From the NCBI RefSeq assembly GCF_900167125.1, contig NZ_FUYC01000003.1, positions 248,001-312,000 of the forward strand: a stretch of DNA of 64,000 bases, in the 5' to 3' direction. The notes beneath the pieces are model-generated. The model had not been told where the DNA came from. It did no database searches and was given only the letters and a program-made list of their open reading frames with translations. The DNA comes from Paucidesulfovibrio gracilis DSM 16080. GTDB lineage: Bacteria > Desulfobacterota > Desulfovibrionia > Desulfovibrionales > Desulfovibrionaceae. This document shows, in pieces, positions 62,574-64,000 of the stretch (position 1 is its first letter; every line of letters begins with the position of its first letter). The translations under genes and the position numbers were made by a program.

Positions 62574-64000
62574 ATGCAGTCGGACGCCATACAACTTGTC
62601 AAAAGTCGGCTGAACATCGCTGATGTGGTACGGCGCTATGTTGACCTGAAACCCGTTTCAGGTCGGTGGATGGGGGTATGTCCTTTCCACCAGGAAACCA
62701 AGCCCTCCATGTCCGTCAATGAGCAGGAAGGTTTTTTCTATTGCTTTGGATGTCAGGCGTCCGGGGACGTTATTGATTTTTTTCAGCGCATCAATGGCTT
62801 GGAATTTCGGGAGGCCTTGGAGCAACTGGCTGCCGAGGCCGGGGTTGATTTGCAGAATACCAAGCCGGATCCCCACGCGGATGAGCGCCGTAAAGCCAAG
62901 CGTCTTTTTCTCGATATGCACACCTGGGCCGCAAAACATTACCAGGACAACCTTGGTCGGGCCGCCGGTCGCGTTGCGCGGGATTATTTGAAAAAGAGAG
63001 GCATGGTCGGAGCGGTGGCCCGGGATTTCGGCCTGGGATACAGCCTTGACGGTTGGCATGATCTTGATCAATTTTTGCAGTCCAAGGGGTTTACCCAACA
63101 ACAGGGGGTTGAATCCGGTCTCTTGTCAACCAATGCGAAAGGGTCTATATATGATCGTTTCCGCGGTCGTCTGATTTTTCCCATCCAAAATTTATCCGGT
63201 CAGGTTATTGCTTTTGGCGGAAGAATAATTACTGATGGAGAACCAAAGTACCTCAACAGCAGTGATTCGCCGATCTATAAGAAAGGGGAACATCTCTACG
63301 GGTTGTATCAGGCTCGCAGACATATGACCCGTTCCCGGCGGGCGTTGCTCACCGAAGGGTATGTGGACGTGCTTTCGCTGCAGCAGTTCGGTTACAAGGA
63401 CTCTTGCGGCGTGCTTGGAACCGCGCTCACTTCGGAGCAGGTTCGCCGATTGGCTGGATTTTGCAACAGGGTGGATTTGGTCTTTGACGGTGACGCCCCG
63501 GGGAGAAAAGCCGCGCTTCGCAGTGCGGAAATGATTTTGCTGCAGGGACTCAAGGTCAAGGTGGTGCTCCTTCCTGAGGGAGAGGATGTGGACAGTTTGT
63601 TGCAGCAACACGGCACCGATGGATTTGACGCTTGCCAGACAGATGCCCAGGACGGCCTCGGGTTTGCCATGCACACACTGCGTACCGAACATTCGCCCAA
63701 GGAAATTATGACCTGGGCACAGGATTTTTTACAAAAGCTCCAGGACGCCTCGCTCAAGGCCTACTACCTCCCGCGCATAGCGCAGGGGTTGGGACTTGCC
63801 GAGGCTGAATTGCGTTCCAGCGCCGGATTTTCTCCGCGTCGCGGACGTACACCAAGACCCCGGGCCACGACGAGCATGGGCCGGGAGGACAAGGACGATC
63901 GGTATTTTCTGAGTTTTCCCATTCAATATCCGGACTACGTGCCAAACCTAACGCAAAAGGGTTTTGGAACCATCCTTAAGACCTCCTGGGGCCAAGGGCT
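62574..64000 (+). CDS. dnaG: DNA primase (3' end outside window)
   Basis: The first 475 residues of DnaG are present: zinc domain 'VCPFHQETKPSMSV' with 'GFFYCFGCQASGDVIDFF' (CHC2), the RNAP-basic core 'YDRFRGRLIFPIQNLSGQVI', and Toprim 'LLTEGYVDVLSLQQFG' with 'LVFDGDAPGRKAA'. The C-terminal helicase-binding domain lies beyond the edge. ATG 62574 follows GGAGGAGAGGGGA. It synthesises RNA primers at the fork and belongs to the rpsU cluster. Confidence 0.95.
   Translation, partial: MQSDAIQLVKSRLNIADVVRRYVDLKPVSGRWMGVCPFHQETKPSMSVNEQEGFFYCFGCQASGDVIDFFQRINGLEFREALEQLAAEAGVDLQNTKPDPHADERRKAKRLFLDMHTWAAKHYQDNLGRAAGRVARDYLKKRGMVGAVARDFGLGYSLDGWHDLDQFLQSKGFTQQQGVESGLLSTNAKGSIYDRFRGRLIFPIQNLSGQVIAFGGRIITDGEPKYLNSSDSPIYKKGEHLYGLYQARRHMTRSRRALLTEGYVDVLSLQQFGYKDSCGVLGTALTSEQVRRLAGFCNRVDLVFDGDAPGRKAALRSAEMILLQGLKVKVVLLPEGEDVDSLLQQHGTDGFDACQTDAQDGLGFAMHTLRTEHSPKEIMTWAQDFLQKLQDASLKAYYLPRIAQGLGLAEAELRSSAGFSPRRGRTPRPRATTSMGREDKDDRYFLSFPIQYPDYVPNLTQKGFGTILKTSWGQG

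Overview
The window looks like a chromosomal segment of a sulfate reducer of the Desulfovibrio group (Desulfobacterota, Desulfovibrionales). Markers are a GAK-type CofD-like protein, a PxxKW cysteine-rich protein, an UshA-like protein with an in-frame UGA read as selenocysteine, a Gram-negative LPS-transport operon with an SH3-LptA fusion, and a regulatory mannose-type PTS beside rpoN/hpf/ptsN/rapZ. The assignment rests on gene content and protein resemblance only.

Layout. (1) 1-8.9 kb is core chromosome: a TPR-like gene, ACT protein/ptb/buk, a CofD-like protein, a B12-radical SAM protein, greA, yajQ and a potassium channel. (2) 8.86-9.10 kb holds a degenerate tRNA-Asn and the original terminator of tRNA-Ser. 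(3) 9102-30130 is a 21-kb genomic island inserted in the 3' end of tRNA-Ser(CGA) and flanked by a perfect 17-bp repeat. Its left half has a serine recombinase, a RepA-like ATPase, a Bro-N antirepressor, and broken pieces of a T7-type exonuclease and DNA polymerase. It also carries seven copies of a motif that matches single-subunit (T7/T3-type) phage RNA polymerase promoters. Its right half is a tight five-gene defence-like operon (Res, Mod, ATPase, toxin-domain helicase, small protein) followed by two tyrosine integrases. (4) 30.1-64 kb is core chromosome: tadA-purQ, pyrG-kdsA-kdsC-lptC-lptA-lptB-rpoN-hpf-ptsN-rapZ-PTS, ppaC, a response regulator, dapA, an HU-UshA selenoprotein pair, a corC-lnt-prfB-GGDEF-MinD series, mnmG-M20 peptidase, mtnP-apt, rsmA, HU, and the rpsU-yqeY-mutS2-dnaG series, cut by the window end.

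The most notable result is the island. The promoter-like motif family (fixed ATT-N6-CAC spacing; one copy identical to the T3 promoter over its first 13 bases) lies on the same strand as the island genes. Five copies stand in tandem just ahead of the replication-like operon. With the truncated T7-type pol and exo pieces, this suggests either a decayed T7-like prophage or a satellite/defence element that responds to, or titrates, the RNA polymerase of a T7-like phage. No phage RNA polymerase or capsid gene is visible. The second notable unit is the Res-Mod-ATPase-helicase-small protein operon, which reads as a type III-like R-M pair joined to a Gabija-like pair.

Outside the island the main oddities are the UGA-Sec codon in a CPTU motif, a one-base frameshift in a T9 tract in PTS EIIC, the expected programmed frameshift in prfB, and an integrase start codon that can be masked by a 10-bp leader pairing.
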